Source: Phytohabitans rumicis
GTDB taxonomy: Bacteria; Actinomycetota; Actinomycetes; Mycobacteriales; Micromonosporaceae
DNA length: 64,000 bases
Direction of reading: 5' to 3'
NCBI RefSeq assembly: GCF_011764445.1
Contig: NZ_BLPG01000001.1
Location: 1-64,000 of the forward strand
Positions 1 to 8,823 of this stretch are shown in pieces. Position 1 is the first letter of the stretch, and each line of letters begins with the position of its first letter. Position numbers and translations under genes: made by a program. The notes beneath the pieces were generated by a model that saw only the letters and a program-made list of their open reading frames with translations, had not been told where the DNA came from and made no database searches.

Positions 1-1112
1 CGGGTCGCTCTGCAGGAACAGCGCCGCGGCGCCGGCCACGTGCGGGGCGGCCATGGAGGTGCCGGAGGCCGGCAGCGACGCGGTGTCCGAGGCGATCCCG
101 GCGGAGGTGATGTTGGCGCCCGGCGCGAACAGGTCCACGCAGCTGCCGAAGTTCGACCAGATCGCGCGGTCGTCGTTGACGTCGCTGGCGCCGACGGTGA
201 CGACCTGCGGCAGCCGGGCCGGCGACACGAAGCACGCGTCGGTGGCGTTGTTGCCGGCCGAGACCACATACGTGACGCCGTCGGCGATCGAGTTGGCGAC
301 GGCCGTGTCGAGGGCCTGCAGCGGCGGGAAGCCGAGGCTCATGTTGGCCACCGCCGGGCCGGTGGTGTGGTGGGCGGTGACCCAGTCCACGCCGGCGATG
401 ACCGTGGCCGCGTCGGTGGACGCGTAGCAGTCGCCCACCCGCACCGCCACCAACTGGACGCCCTTGGCCACGCCGTACGCGGCGGAGCCGACCGTGCCGG
501 CCACGTGCGTGCCGTGCCCGTAACAGTCGTTGGTGCCGTTGCCGTCGTTGATCGAGCTGAAACCGGCGACCGCCCGGCCGCCGAACTCGACGTGGCTGGT
601 CCGGATCCCGGTGTCGATGACGTACGCGGTGACGCCCGCGCCGGTCCGGTTGTAGTCGTAGATGCTGTCCAGCGGCCGCTGGCGCTGGTCCACCCGGTCC
701 AGCCCCAACTCGGCGGGGTCTGCACGGTGTGGAAGGTGGCCCGCTGGTTCGGCACCACGTACGCCACGGCCGGATCCGCGCGCAGGGCGTCGAGCTGGGC
801 GGCGGTGAGCTTGGCGGAGAAGCCGTTCAGCGCGGTGGAGTACCGGTGCTCGACCTTCGCGCCCAGGTTCGTGGCGCGCGTGAGGGCGGTGCCGGCCCGC
901 GACGCCGCGGCGGTGCCCGGCGCTCCATTGAGGACGACGATGTAACTGCCGGGCACGGTCGGCCCGGTGGCGGCCAGCATCGGGGCCGGCTTCGCCGGTG
1001 CGGCGGTCGCGGTGCCGGGCCCCGCCAGGGCGCCGGCCACGGCGGCGAGCGCCAAACCCACCACCGCCGCCGAACGCCGAAGCATGGGGCCGGCTCGCCG
1101 ATCGTCGTGCAT
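1..1112 (-). pseudogene. Secreted subtilisin-like (S8) serine protease, frameshifted, cut by window edge
   Basis: Extracellular endopeptidase of the subtilase family. The N-terminus has an Arg-rich start, a hydrophobic Ala/Leu segment and an Ala-rich cleavage region (Sec signal), then an inhibitor-I9-like propeptide beginning [10 protein letters not shown]. The catalytic triad is visible: Asp in VIDTGI, His in GHGTHVAGT, Ser in [12 protein letters not shown]. The propeptide and catalytic domain lie in different frames. The switch is at the C run 703-706; one extra base there gives an uninterrupted protein ([10 protein letters not shown] across the join), so a sequencing error is likely. The C-terminus lies outside the window. 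An ATG nine codons downstream is an alternative start. It follows the regulator gene on the same strand. Confidence 0.85.
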
Positions 1113-1226
1113 GGACAGTCCCTTCGTCGCCGGGGTGCCGGACGGCTTGTGGGACAGACCTTCTCAAAGATCCGGCGCCGCGTCAGCAGCACCTTGAATC
1201 ACCTTGGAACATCTATCGACATCACT

Positions 1227-1241
1227 GCAATGTGACATTGC
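1227..1241. promoter_or_regulatory. Perfect inverted repeat upstream of the protease gene
   Basis: The short space between the regulator and protease genes holds GCAATGT-g-ACATTGC, a perfect 7-bp inverted repeat with a 1-nt centre. Its size and spacing suit a dimeric operator for the protease promoter. It also lies just 3' of the regulator stop codon, so a weak terminator role is possible, though no T-run follows. That the neighbouring regulator binds here is only a guess. Confidence 0.35.
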
Positions 1242-1247
1242 GACCAA

Positions 1248-3362
1248 TCAACCCAGGCCGGCGAGGTGCCCGCGCACCTCCTCGGCCTCCGGCAGGCCGA
1301 ACTCGACGTACGTGGCCAGCGCCGTGGCCAGGTGCTCGCGGGCGCGCTCCGGGTCGCCGAGGGCCCGGTGCGCGAGGCCCAGCCCGGTGTGCGCCCGCGC
1401 CTGCTGGTCGCGGGCGCCGGAGCCGACCGCGACGGCCAGCGCGGCCGCGTGCCGGGTGAGCGCCTGCGCCGCGCACCCCTCGGCGAGCGCGGCGTCGCCC
1501 AGGCCGTTGAGCGCCCACGGCACACCGTCCTGGTCGCCGATCTCGCGGAAGACGTCCAGCGCCGCCCGGTGGTGCGCGGCGGCCCGTTCCGGCCGGCCGA
1601 GCCGCAACTCGACGTCGCCGAGACCCTCCAGCGCCCACGCCTCGCCGACCCGCCCGCCGACCTCCCGGAATGCGGCGAGCGCCGCACCGTGATGCGCGGC
1701 CGCGACGTCGAGCCGGCCCCGGCGCATCTCCACGATGCCCAGGTTGTTCACCGCGAACGCCTCACCGTCGCGGTCACCGACCTTGCGGAACACCGCCAGC
1801 GCGGCCCCGATGTGCTCGGCCGCCCGGTCGTACCAGCCCAACCGCTGCTCGTCGTCGCCCAGGTTGATCAACGCGCGGGCCTCCCCGACGTCGTCACCGG
1901 CCCGCCGGTACAGCGTCAACACCTGCTCCTGATACTCGACGGCGCGCCGGAAGTGGCCGTGTGACGCCTCGACCACGCCGAGGTTGCCCAGCGCGCGGGC
2001 TTCACCGACGCGGTCACCGACCCGCCGGAACAGGACCAAGGCCCGCTGCAGGTGCTCGACCGCCTCCGCGTGACCACCCAGTCGCATGTGGACGGTGCCG
2101 AGCCCGTTGAGCGCCTGCGCCTGCCCCGCCTCGTCACCACTGTGGACCGCGGCGGCCAGGGCGTGCCCGTGCAAGGCGAGGCCCACGTCGTGGTGGCCGC
2201 CGTCGAGGTAGCGGAACAGGGTGCTGGACAGCCGTACCGCGTGCGACGGCCAGCCGTGCCCGGCCGCGTGCCGGGCGACCGCGGTCAGGCAGCCCAGCTC
2301 GGTGTCCAGCCAGGCGCGGGCCGTACCCGGGTCGGTCAGGTCCGGGGCGGCGGTCTCCGGCGGCGCGATCCGCGGCCGGCGGAACGCCTCCGCCGGGTGC
2401 AGCGCGTCCATCGCGCCCGCGGCGGTCGCGAGATAGTGGTCGAACAGCCGGCCGAGCGCCGCCCGCGGGTCGTCGGCCGGCGCCTCGGTCCCCCGCGCCT
2501 CGGTCATCGCCAGGCTCCGGGCGTACGCGCGCAGCAGGTCGTGCATCCCGTACCGGCCACCGCCGCGCGACTGCACCAGATGCTTACGGGCCAACAACTC
2601 CAGGGCGCTCCGGGCGGCGGGCACGTCGCCGCCGGCCAGCGCGGCGGCCGCGTACGCCTCGAAGTCGGTGTGCGGGTGCAGGCCCAGCAGCCGAAACACC
2701 CGGGCGGCGGCGGGCGGCAGGTGCCGCACCGACCAGGAGAAGACCGCGCTGACGTCGGTGCGGGGATCGCCGCCGTCGCCGCCGAGCAGGTCCATCCGGC
2801 GCTGCTCGTCGGCCAGCTCCTCGGCCAGCTCGGCGAGCGGGGTACCGCCCCGGGCGGCGGCGAACTCGGCGGCGACCCGCAGCGCCAGCGGCAGCCGGGC
2901 GCAGCGTTCGATCAGCAACCGCGCCGCCGCCGGCTCCGCGCCGACCCGGGCCCCGATCAGATGGTCCAGCAGCTCGTACGCGTCCGCGGCCGGCAGCAGG
3001 TCGAGGTCCACCCGCCGGGCCCCGTGCCGCACCACCAGCCCGGCCAGCGAGTCCCGGCTGGTGACCAGGACCAGGCACGACGGCGTACCGGGCAGCAGCG
3101 GGCGCACCTGCTCCACCGACGCGGCGTTGTCCAGCACGATCAACAGGTGCCGGTCGGCGGTCTCGCCGCGGTACCTCGCGGCCCGCTCGTCGGTGCCGGC
3201 CGGCAGGTCCGCGCCGCCCACCCCGAGCGCCTCCAGCAGGCCGGCCAGCGCGTCGTGCGCGGTCAACGGCGCCGCCGGATCGTACCCGCGCAGGTCCACA
3301 TAGAGCTGCCCGTCCGGGAAACGCCGGCGCCACCGGTGCGCCCAGTGCACCACCAGCGCGGT
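1248..3362 (-). pseudogene. NB-ARC/TPR transcriptional regulator, 3' part (gene split by the mobile element)
   Basis: C-terminal about 705 codons of an AfsR/SARP-like signal-transduction ATPase. The fragment opens inside the P-loop (KTALVVHWAHRW) and continues with the NB-ARC ATPase: LLIVLDNA is Walker B, LVTSRD is a sensor motif, LPLALRVAAE is the GxP-type motif. From about residue 380 there are repeated TPR units of the form GxAxALxNLGxVExxxG. The first P-loop half and N-terminal HTH domain are at 34656-35135 on the far side of the element; joined, they make about 864 residues. The fragment could be translated from the GTG at 3353 but would lack an ATP-binding loop. The regulator is therefore probably inactive while the element is integrated. 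Confidence 0.88.
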
Positions 3363-3369
3363 CTTGCCG
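3363..3369. repeat. attL core (cttgccg)
   Basis: Left copy of the 7-bp direct repeat shared with 34656-34662. Sequence to the left reads as the host regulator gene and sequence to the right is element DNA (catacctgattcta). Large serine recombinases typically leave only short identity at the junctions, which fits. The last three codons before the join (Val-Gly-Lys) end with the core. Confidence 0.85.
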
Positions 3370-3392
3370 CATACCTGATTCTAACACATAAT
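3364..3392 (+). promoter_or_regulatory. Possible recombinase promoter overlapping the att core
   Basis: TTGCCG at 3364-3369, inside the core repeat, is followed after exactly 17 nt by CATAAT at 3387-3392, which resembles -35 and -10 hexamers. If real, the -35 box is kept in both the integrated and circular forms. The predicted start of transcription lies at or just beyond the recombinase ATG, so either the mRNA is leaderless or the resemblance is chance. No Shine-Dalgarno sequence precedes the ATG. Confidence 0.3.
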
Positions 3393-3394
3393 AG

Positions 3395-5026
3395 ATGCAT
3401 GACCGCAACAGCTTCCCCCTCGGCATCCCCGCCCCACGCAAGGCGATCCTGTTGGCCAGGCTGTCGGACAAGCGCGAAGACGTGGACCTGACCGACGAGG
3501 GCATCCCCGCCTCGCTGGAGGACCAGATCCAGCGGATGCGGGACCGCGCCGCCCTGCTTGGTTGGGTGGTTTACAAGGTGATCAAGAATCCGCGGCTGTC
3601 GGCGTACAAGCGTCGGAAGGTCACGTTGCCGGACGGGCGTCGGGAGTATCGGGTGTTCCGCCCGGATCTGCGCGAGGCCCTTGCCGACCTGTGGGCGGGG
3701 CGGGCGACCGCGTTGTTGTGTCTGGACCTGGACCGGGCGTTCCGCGATCCGAAGGACTTGCAGGACTTGATCGATGTGGTGGAGCACGCCCCGCACCCAA
3801 TCGTGGTGGAGTCGTGTACCGACTCGTTGCACATGGAGCGGGGCAAGGACAACTTCGACGCGGAGATTCGGGTGTTGGTGGCTAACAAGGCGTCGCGGGA
3901 TACCGCGCGGCGGGTGTCGATGTGGCGGGAGCGGCAGGCCCGCAACGGCAAGTTCGGCGGGGGCCGTCGTCCGTTCGGGTTCTGCCTCGGTGCCCCGGAC
4001 GTCCCGGACGACGCGATGCCCGAGGACGTGGTGTGCCCCTGGCACGGCGGACGGGACTGCAAGTCCGGGACCTCCACGATCGACTACGAGATCGCGGTGA
4101 TCGCCGACTGTTCCGGCCGCCTGTTGCAGGGGGTCAGCCTCCGCGCGTTGGCCGCCGAGTTGCGGGAGAAGGGAGAGGTGCCGACCGTGACCGGCGCGGC
4201 GTGGTCGGCGGAGACGTTGCGGGAGATCCTGTTGCGTCCGCGTAACGCCGGGTTCATGGTCCACAAGGGCAAGATCCTGGACGGTGTGACCGCGCCGTGG
4301 GAGCCGATCGTGACCCCGGAGGCGTTCTACGCCGTGCGTGATTTGTTGACCGACCCGTCCCGGCGCACCGGGCCGGGCGCGGCGCCGCGCTGGCACGGCA
4401 CCAACATCTACCGGTGCGGCATCTGCACCCCACCCGACAGCGATTCCGGTAGGCCGGTCACGTGTGAGGTGACCTTGGGCGGGCGGGAGCCCCGGTACCG
4501 GTGCAAGAACGCCAACCACCTGACCCGCAACGCCGGCCATGTGGACCGGTTGGTGTTCGCGCACATCGCGTACGCCATCACCCGGCCGGAGGCGTACATG
4601 TTGCTGGCCCCACCGGCGCCGGACGTGGATGCGCCCGCGTTGCGTGGCGAGCGGGCCGCGATCCGGGCGACGTTGGAGCGGTACGCGGTGGAGGAGATGT
4701 TGCAGAAGCGGACACCCGGTCAGGTGGCCGCCGCGACGCAGGCGGGCATTGCCCGGATAGCGGAGATCGATGAGTTGTTGACCGTCAACATCGTCGACGA
4801 TCCCCTCGCTCAGGTGATCAATGCGCCTGATCCGGTGGCCGCGTGGCGGGACGCCGGGTTGGCCAACCAGCGGGTGTTGATCGACCGGATCTGCACCGTG
4901 ACGATCCTGCCGTCCGGCCGCAAGGGACGCGGCTTCGACCCTGCCTCGGTGGACGTGGACCACAAGCACCCGCTCGGCGGGCCGCCAGCCTCGGCTATCG
5001 CCGACGCATTGGCCGCCGCCGCATAG
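3395..5026 (+). CDS. Large serine recombinase (site-specific integrase)
   Basis: Catalyses integration and, with a directionality factor, excision of the element. Residues 17-165 form the resolvase domain: LLARLSDKR holds the nucleophile Ser24, and LDLDRAFRDPKDL matches the conserved DRLxR helix region in divergent form. Next comes the recombinase domain (RNGKFGGGRRPFGF, then LREILLRPRNAGFMVHKGK). A zinc-ribbon-like stretch has Cys pairs near YRCGICTPP and YRCKNANH, followed by a helical C-terminal region. The length of 543 residues is normal for the family. The start lies about 25 nt from the att core without a Shine-Dalgarno sequence. It is followed 22 nt later by a small gene. A remnant of a second copy of its 3' end is at 13308-13370. 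Confidence 0.95.
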   Translation: MHDRNSFPLGIPAPRKAILLARLSDKREDVDLTDEGIPASLEDQIQRMRDRAALLGWVVYKVIKNPRLSAYKRRKVTLPDGRREYRVFRPDLREALADLWAGRATALLCLDLDRAFRDPKDLQDLIDVVEHAPHPIVVESCTDSLHMERGKDNFDAEIRVLVANKASRDTARRVSMWRERQARNGKFGGGRRPFGFCLGAPDVPDDAMPEDVVCPWHGGRDCKSGTSTIDYEIAVIADCSGRLLQGVSLRALAAELREKGEVPTVTGAAWSAETLREILLRPRNAGFMVHKGKILDGVTAPWEPIVTPEAFYAVRDLLTDPSRRTGPGAAPRWHGTNIYRCGICTPPDSDSGRPVTCEVTLGGREPRYRCKNANHLTRNAGHVDRLVFAHIAYAITRPEAYMLLAPPAPDVDAPALRGERAAIRATLERYAVEEMLQKRTPGQVAAATQAGIARIAEIDELLTVNIVDDPLAQVINAPDPVAAWRDAGLANQRVLIDRICTVTILPSGRKGRGFDPASVDVDHKHPLGGPPASAIADALAAAA

Positions 5027-5048
5027 CCGATCTGGAAAGGACGCGACG

Positions 5049-5396
5049 ATGCGAGTCTCCACCTATGCCGACGTCCTGACCTCGGCCCACCCGATGGCAC
5101 AGGCTCTGGCAAACGGCACCAAGCAGCAGCCGGGAGCCCTTCTGCAGGACCTGTTGAACAAGAGCGGTGGTCGCTACGAGGTCACCATTGACCTGCCGGC
5201 TCAGTTCCGCGAGAAGCTCCGTAAGCTGGCCGAACTCACCTCCGACTCGAAGCTCGCCAACCTCGCCGACCAAACCGAGGTGACGATCTCCCTGGAGCAT
5301 CTACGCACGCACGATCCAGGCTCTACTCGGATCGTCTACGGGTACCGCCTCGACCGAGAACCCGGCGACCCGGCACTCCCAGGATTCGACAAATGA
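5049..5396 (+). CDS. Hypothetical protein downstream of the recombinase
   Basis: Unrecognised 115-residue soluble protein with a good Shine-Dalgarno (GGAAAGGA) before its ATG. It has no signal peptide or membrane segment. The centre (VTIDLPAQFREKLRKLAEL) is charged and probably helical, and the C-terminus is polar. It sits directly behind the recombinase on the same strand, where recombination directionality factors or small element-maintenance proteins are sometimes encoded. That role is only a positional guess. Confidence 0.7.
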   Translation: MRVSTYADVLTSAHPMAQALANGTKQQPGALLQDLLNKSGGRYEVTIDLPAQFREKLRKLAELTSDSKLANLADQTEVTISLEHLRTHDPGSTRIVYGYRLDREPGDPALPGFDK

Positions 5397-5453
5397 TGCT
5401 ACTCACAATCATTCGCCCAGCCGCTGTCGCCGACGCATAGCCGCTCCGGACGC

Positions 5454-5487
5454 CACGGGGCGCTCCCGTCATCGGGGGGCGCCCCGT
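5454..5487. terminator. Bidirectional terminator hairpin
   Basis: CACGGGGCGC pairs perfectly with GCGCCCCGTG across a short loop. It lies between the plus-strand recombinase operon and the convergent minus-strand gene, so it can end both transcripts. There is no T-run, which is normal in actinomycetes. A homologous hairpin with one mismatch is at 13385-13417. Confidence 0.7.
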
Positions 5488-5506
5488 GGTGATGGGTGGC
5501 CATGAG

Positions 5507-5974
5507 TCAGGCCGCCCGTCGCCGTGCTGGGGTCCGACGTGCCGGGGTGCGGCACGGCGGGTTGAGCAACGCGGCGATCGTTTCGCGTTGCTGCTCGGTC
5601 AGCGGTGGCCACCGTTCGACGTTCGCGGTCACGTGCGCCATCAACGCTTCGTCGCGCAGGACTGCCCGCAGCGCCGCCAGCTCCGCATCGTCGGAGTCCC
5701 GCGGCGCGGCCATCGCGGCGAGCCGGGCACGCATGAGCGCCCGATCCGCGTCCGATACCCCCGCCGGGGTGTCGTCGCTGGCCGTGGTGTTCGTGGGAGG
5801 GGTAGAGGGGTGGGCCATCGGTAACGTCCCCCGTGCGTTGGGATGGCCGGTGTCGAGCTTGGTGGTGTGGTCGGGGGTGGGGCCGGTGCCGGGCGGGTTT
5901 GCCGCGCCGGTCGCCGGCCCGTCGCCTACAGACGGGCGACGGCGCTGGGGTTTCGGGGTCTGGCTTGTGGCCAT
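5507..5974 (-). CDS. Hypothetical element protein with Pro/Arg repeat tail (copy 1)
   Basis: 155-residue protein of unknown function. The N-terminal 60 residues are rich in Pro, Thr and Gly and look disordered. Residues 75-135 form a probable helical domain (DADRALMRARLAAM, LTEQQRETIAALLN). The C-terminus is two units of a five-residue RTPAR repeat. The start is the ATG directly behind GGAGGAAC rather than upstream in-frame codons. A second copy at 13438-13950 is almost identical except for three extra repeat units. Small proteins with a WPPLTxEQR motif are common in actinomycete plasmids and phages, in my recollection; the role is unknown. Confidence 0.75.
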   Translation of the reverse strand: MATSQTPKPQRRRPSVGDGPATGAANPPGTGPTPDHTTKLDTGHPNARGTLPMAHPSTPPTNTTASDDTPAGVSDADRALMRARLAAMAAPRDSDDAELAALRAVLRDEALMAHVTANVERWPPLTEQQRETIAALLNPPCRTPARRTPARRRAA

Positions 5975-6219
5975 GTTCCTCCACGGTGGACGGATGCGGT
6001 TCTCGCTGCGGTCGCGTGCATACGCGTTCGCCTCCTTCTGGGCTTCACACTTGCGAGTGAGGGTTGACGGCAGCGTTACTGCCGCAGTTACCGGCGGGTG
6101 CCGGTAACGGATGCGCCAACCGGTCACGGCACCATCCGGCACGAGCCGGAACGTAGGCGCCGAAAACGGTTGGCACGTTCATGCCGGCCCGCCCGGACCG
6201 CCGAAGCGGCCCGGACGGG

Positions 6220-6440
6220 CCGGAGCCGGGAGCGGTCCAGCGACCGCTACGGGTTAGCGAACTGGTTAGCGCCGCAGGTCATCGGCGCTACGGGTTAGCG
6301 GGAGGGCTAGGGGTAGCGGCCACTGTGGTAACGGCTCCGGCCCGCCGTTACCAGGCGCTACCAGCCGCTGCCACGGCCCCGCCGTGACGCCTTGCCGCTT
6401 CCCGCGTTCGAGCGGAAGCGGAACCAGGAAGCGGAGCAGA
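6220..6440. repeat. GC-rich intergenic repeat, copy A of three
   Basis: A tract starting near gcggtccagcgaccgctacg and containing gcgccgcaggtcatcggcgctacggg, then ggtaacggctccggcccgccg and gaagcggaaccaggaagcgg. It matches 14206-14420 closely and 14650-14905 more loosely. It is full of short gctac/gtagc and gttac/gtaac inverted motifs. No reading frame is convincing. It could be an origin, a transfer-related site or a recombination hot spot. Confidence 0.6.
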
Positions 6441-6455
6441 GTTCGCCCTGAACGC

Positions 6456-6890
6456 CCGAGCGTTCCGGAACGGCCCGCTGACCAACCTGGTCACGTGGAG
6501 AGCCGGATGCGTGGCCGAACAGGCCGAGCCGTTCCGCTGAGCGCGCTGAGCGCCATGCACGTGATGAGCGTCGAGCCGTTCGCGGGTGAGCGTCTGGCGC
6601 TCAACAGCCCCCACGGGTGACCTTTTTCACAGCACCGCACAAGATGGCACCGGACCGTAGCCGCACGAGAACTGGGAGTGATGCATGTACCTGCGGAGAT
6701 GTCTTCGCCGCCAAGACTGACTGCTACGTAGCGTATTTGGTCAACTTCTATACGTAAACGAAGGGCTTGTGTACAACGGCGAAATCAACCTAGGCTTCGA
6801 GCACGCTTACGGCCGGCCGCGTGTATGTCGCGCCTGCATGATTGTGCGGGGCGGCGTTTCTTTGTCCGTGCAACGGAAAGGGACAAGACA
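6456..6890. other. Non-coding stretch before the secreted-protein gene
   Basis: I see no supported gene here. Composition turns AT-richer after 6700, unlike the GC-rich repeat to the left. A 10-bp perfect palindrome GCTACGTAGC is at 6723-6732, followed by ttggtcaacttctatacg, which could hold the promoter of the small secreted protein gene. Confidence 0.4.
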
Positions 6891-7265
6891 TTGCGTGGAC
6901 GCATGCGAGGGCGGAAGGCATTGTTGTCTGCCGTGGCCGGCGTACCCAGAATCACGGTGGGGAAACTGGCCTTGGTTGTGGCCGCGGTGGCTGCGGCCGT
7001 CACTCTAACTCCCGCGGCGGCGTCAGCCGCACCGACAAACTGTAACCTAGCCACTAGGGATTATCCATATTCCAACTATCCCGGTGCTACGACTATTTGC
7101 AACGGTGGCACCGGCCAATACCGGGTATGGATAACCTGCTTGAACGACAATACTGGCGGTTCCCAGACGTACTATGGCCCCTGGGTGGCAATTGGAAACT
7201 TCTCCACAAAGGACTGCAATTCGACGTACTCGCACCGCGGCGACTACGGGCGTAACACGCAGTAA
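6891..7265 (+). CDS. Small secreted Cys-rich protein, unknown function
   Basis: Exported protein of about 124 residues. A basic N-terminus is followed by the hydrophobic stretch LALVVAAVAAAVTL and ASAAP, a Sec signal peptide. The mature part is about 75 residues, rich in Asn, Tyr, Thr and Gly, with four Cys (TNC, TIC, ITC, KDC) that could form two disulfides. The TTG start is preferred because GGAAAGGGA lies 7 nt upstream; the ATG at 6903 is the alternative. GC content is lower than in its neighbours. I do not recognise a family. It is followed by a terminator hairpin. Confidence 0.65.
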   Translation: MRGRMRGRKALLSAVAGVPRITVGKLALVVAAVAAAVTLTPAAASAAPTNCNLATRDYPYSNYPGATTICNGGTGQYRVWITCLNDNTGGSQTYYGPWVAIGNFSTKDCNSTYSHRGDYGRNTQ

Positions 7266-7357
7266 CTATCGCGACTTGGTCTCCGACGGCGCCCACCCGC
7301 GTGCGGCCTTGAGGAGGAGCCCGGTGCGGTAGTTCCGCACGCTGGGATCTGTGCGGG

Positions 7358-7381
7358 GGGGCCGCCCGTGAGGGCGGTCCC
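7358..7381. terminator. Terminator hairpin after the secreted-protein gene
   Basis: GGGGCCGCCC pairs with GGGCGGTCCC through a GTGA tetraloop, with one G-U pair. It lies between the plus-strand secreted-protein gene and the minus-strand DUF501/ftsB remnant and could serve both directions. Confidence 0.6.
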
Positions 7382-7438
7382 TACCGCGACCGTCTAGGCC
7401 CGCCGCCAGCGCGTACCCAGATATGCAGGTGGAGGCAC

Positions 7439-7668
7439 CTACCGCACCGGCATGCCGCTCGCTGACCTACCCTCGATCTCCTCGCGCCAGGCCAGGTAGC
7501 CCTCGTCCGCCGTCCGGTACCGCCTCGCCAAGTCGGGATCGGTGGCTAGGCGTGCCTCCATCCCGTCCATCAGCCCGGCCGACTCCACCGAGGTTGCCGT
7601 GCGGCGGCGGGCGGCCGAGCTGTGCCCGCACCACGTTCGCGGTCGGCCGGTGTGGCGGGTTCAGTCAC
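7439..7668 (-). pseudogene. Decayed DUF501 gene
   Basis: Starts with a GTG overlapping the ftsB-like stop (GTGA) and reads VTEPATPADRE; after a frame change it continues as VVRAQLGRPP, the usual beginning of DUF501 proteins. The middle, including the expected Cys motifs, is missing. The frame then resumes as ESAGLMDGMEARLATDP and DEGYLAWREEIEG, resembling the family C-terminus. The remnant is about 75 codons against the normal 150 or more. In actinobacterial chromosomes DUF501 follows ftsB, so this is the expected neighbour in ruins. Confidence 0.6.
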
Positions 7669-8222
7669 TTGTCGCTCTCCTCGTCGGCGGCGCGGATAGA
7701 GGACCACAACGTGTCGTACCAGGGAGCGGCCGGCTGGCTCGTACCCTTGTCGACCAGTTCGCCCGCGTCGCGGGCGGCGTCCTCGGGGGCGGTGACAACC
7801 ACGAGGGGAACCTCGCCGGGGTACACCATGTAGAAGCGCTTACGGGCCTGGATCTTGATGTACTCCTTGTCCTTCCAAAGAGCCGCCTGCTCACTCAGGT
7901 CACTGATCCGCTGGCGTTGCTCGGCCTGGGCCTGCTCCATGCGCGCGATGTCTGACTGCTGGGTCAGGTAGACGCGCACCGGATAGGTGTAGCCGAGCGC
8001 GAGCGCGACTAACACCACCACCAGCACGGTGGCGCGGCCAGTGAAGCGGCCCGGCTGCGGTGCGCTGACGCGGCGGACCGCAGCCCGGCGGTTGACGGAA
8101 CGGCTGGTGTCGGCGCTCTCATGGGCTGCGGCGCCGCGGGTCACCGGGCGTCCGGTCCGCGGTGGCGCGGCCCGGCTTCGCTGCCCCGGGCCCTGCCCAC
8201 TCGGCGTGAGCCTTTGCCTCAT
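7665..8222 (-). CDS. ftsB: FtsB/DivIC-type septum formation initiator
   Basis: Bitopic membrane protein of the divisome, expected to pair with FtsL and FtsQ. The first 60 residues are cytosolic, rich in Arg, Pro and Gly. A single membrane segment follows (about residues 62-82, TVLVVVLVALALGYTYP), then a coiled coil (SDIARMEQAQAEQRQRISDLSEQ would extend over 20 residues; its heptads run about 90-115), and the family motif DKEYIKIQARKRFYMVYPGE. The length of 185 residues is normal for actinomycetes. The ATG is chosen because GGGGAGG precedes it at good spacing. This is normally a single-copy chromosomal gene between eno and DUF501, so its presence inside a mobile element is odd. It appears intact. 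Confidence 0.8.
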   Translation of the reverse strand: MRQRLTPSGQGPGQRSRAAPPRTGRPVTRGAAAHESADTSRSVNRRAAVRRVSAPQPGRFTGRATVLVVVLVALALGYTYPVRVYLTQQSDIARMEQAQAEQRQRISDLSEQAALWKDKEYIKIQARKRFYMVYPGEVPLVVVTAPEDAARDAGELVDKGTSQPAAPWYDTLWSSIRAADEESDK

Positions 8223-8280
8223 CACGTCCTCCCCTATCCGGGCTGTGATCCGGCACCGGCTCTAGGTCAAGTAGGACGGA

Positions 8281-8665
8281 TGGTACCGCGGGAAGGCCGC
8301 GGCCCGCGACGGCGCACCGAACGCCCAGCAGGTCGCGGATCGCTGGCACATCTGGCACAACCTGGGCGAGGCGGTGGACAAGACGGTGACGATGCAACGC
8401 GCTTGCGTACGCGCCGCGATGACCGCCGCGGCAGCGCCCGCAGACAGCGAAGCCACGACCGCGGAACCCCGCCGCGAATCCCGAGCAGGCACCAGCCCCG
8501 CAGCAGACAGAGACCGACGAGACGGACGGCATGCGCGACGTGTGCGGCCGGGAACGGTCACTGGTCACCCGGACGCGGGAACGCTACGCCACCGTCCAGC
8601 AACTGCTGGCCGAGGGCGCGTCGCTGGGCGCGATCAGCCGCCAGCTGCAGCGTGTACGACCCAAC
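8281..8665 (+). pseudogene. ISL3-family transposase remnant
   Basis: One frame reads APNAQQVADRWHIWHNLGEA, a typical ISL3 transposase block. After a frame change near 8515 another reads RERYATVQQLLAEGASLGAI, the C-terminal helix-turn-helix region of the same family. Both ends of the gene and most of the DDE domain are missing and frames are broken, so it is inactive. A separate N-terminal piece of the same family is at 13199-13307. Confidence 0.65.
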
Positions 8666-8706
8666 GCCGGCCGGCGTCGTGGTGGCGGGGCTCTGGTTGA
8701 CCGGAG

Positions 8707-8823
8707 TCACCACCATCGTGCTGGTACGAGTCGCCGGTCGGCTCTGGAGCCGCCGGCGCCGCCGGCGAGCGCGAGCCCGGCGAGTGCGGTCAAGGCAGCA
8801 ACGGTGATCTTGTTTCTGTTCAC
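8707..8823 (-). CDS. Possible short secreted peptide or truncated gene start
   Basis: A GTG start with AAGGAG about 9 nt upstream opens a 38-codon frame: NRNKITVAALTALAGLALAG is a good signal-peptide core, but the sequence stops soon after. It is either a tiny exported peptide or the surviving 5' end of a larger secreted-protein gene. Confidence is low. Confidence 0.3.
   Translation of the reverse strand: MNRNKITVAALTALAGLALAGGAGGSRADRRLVPARWW

Larger units (their letters stand above)
5435..6455. repeat. Long duplicated segment, copy 1
   Basis: About 1 kb that recurs in the same orientation at 13365-14443. It starts with gcatagcc, where a recombinase-like reading frame would end, then holds a terminator hairpin, a complete minus-strand gene (5507-5974), and a GC-rich tail with gctacggg/ggttagcg motifs. 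The coding core is nearly identical between copies, apart from a 45-bp difference in a tandem repeat; the tails diverge more. The pair could recombine and delete the 8 kb between them, which holds the retron-like unit. Confidence 0.85.

Noticed and set aside
3363-3369. Integration into a tRNA gene
   Set aside because: No tRNA sequence is at either end; both junctions read as the regulator's P-loop codons.
3263-5062. A 599-codon minus-strand frame opposite the recombinase
   Set aside because: It mirrors the recombinase coding sequence in high-GC DNA, has no domains, and crosses the element boundary.
5469-5984. Second overlapping frame (171 codons) in the duplicated gene, also kept in copy 2
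   Set aside because: Its conservation follows from the near-identity of the copies; it has no domain and a poorer start than the frame with GGAGGAAC.
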